A stretch of DNA of 64,000 nucleotides from Bacilli bacterium (GTDB lineage: Bacteria > Bacillota_I > Bacilli_A > RF39 > UBA660): the NCBI GenBank assembly GCA_017541325.1, contig JAFXZI010000001.1, forward strand, positions 1 through 64,000, read 5' to 3'. Of the stretch, positions 63,854 through 64,000 are shown one piece after another (the first letter of the stretch is position 1; every line of letters starts with the position of its first letter). Made by a program: the position numbers and the translations under genes. Under the pieces are notes generated by a model. It was not told the DNA's origin. It made no database searches and saw nothing but the letters and a program-made list of their open reading frames with translations.

Positions 63854-64000
63854 ATGATTATTATTGATTCTGTTGATAGAGTATTACCTTCAATAGATGC
63901 TTTAGATGAATTAAAAATTCCATATACTGTTGAAGATGATGGAAGAGTATTAATTGATGTGTCTGATGAAAGATATAGCGTTCGTAGAAATGCTGATGTA
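63854..64000 (+). CDS. partial gene of unknown function, N-terminal 49 residues
   Basis: ATG follows GGGAGTGA. The fragment begins MIIIDSVDRVLPSIDALDEL and shows alternating strands and charged turns; it is cut by the window edge. No family recognised. Confidence 0.55.
   Translation, partial: MIIIDSVDRVLPSIDALDELKIPYTVEDDGRVLIDVSDERYSVRRNADV

Overview
The window looks like chromosome of an AT-rich, low-GC Gram-positive bacterium, most likely an uncultured gut member of the Bacilli near the Mollicutes (RF39- or Erysipelotrichia-like). The evidence is the very low GC, Firmicutes gene order (rodZ-pgsA-recA-rny; gpsB-rnpB beside recU-PBP1; nth-dnaD), Gram-positive wall machinery (class A PBP, sortase B with a SPKTG-type substrate, GpsB) and GGAGG/GGTGAT ribosome binding sites. 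TGA is used as a stop, so it does not use the Mycoplasma code. The placement is inference, not a database result.

Layout. 1-510: five minus-strand tRNA genes behind one strong promoter. 0.5-10.4 kb: RNA and translation genes (trmL, typA, an RluA-type pseudouridine synthase), a divergent sortase B and cysteine-repeat surface protein pair, a PHP phosphoesterase and a small glucosaminidase. 10.4-19.6 kb: three very large, mostly unrecognised proteins. Two of them are translationally coupled and share a short repeated motif; the third is a membrane-anchored protein with six Cys-paired InlB-like repeats and a lethal-factor-like metallopeptidase. 19.6-30.8 kb: conserved housekeeping block (rny, recA, pgsA, rodZ, rnpB, gpsB, recU, PBP1, nth, dnaD, cca, hup). 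30.8-33.6 kb: a SipW-type signal peptidase, TasA/camelysin-like and DUF5305 module. 33.7-40.3 kb: small membrane and cytosolic proteins of unknown role around ispG. 40.4-47.4 kb: a probable 6.95 kb mobilizable element in the 3' end of tRNA-His, with SAP and DUF4236 proteins, a MobV relaxase, an oriT-like hairpin region and a large serine recombinase behind an unannotated leader peptide and attenuator. 47.5-49.7 kb: metal-responsive ArsR/SmtB regulator with a P-type ATPase. 49.7-64 kb: glmS with its ribozyme, an AAA+ ATPase with a Gln/Pro-rich tail, cutA coupled to a 1410-residue acyl-CoA dehydratase activase, a HlyIII protein, a HipA-like kinase and a MucBP/Cna-B surface protein with a long structured leader.

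How genes work together. The wall and division genes (PBP1, GpsB, RodZ-like, glucosaminidase, sortase) and the surface proteins describe a walled cell that invests in surface display. Three leader-type RNA regions stand out: the glmS ribozyme (certain class), the leader-peptide attenuator before the recombinase, and hairpin leaders before the activase and the 593-residue surface protein. Start codons were chosen by ribosome binding site spacing, so several differ from the longest open frame.
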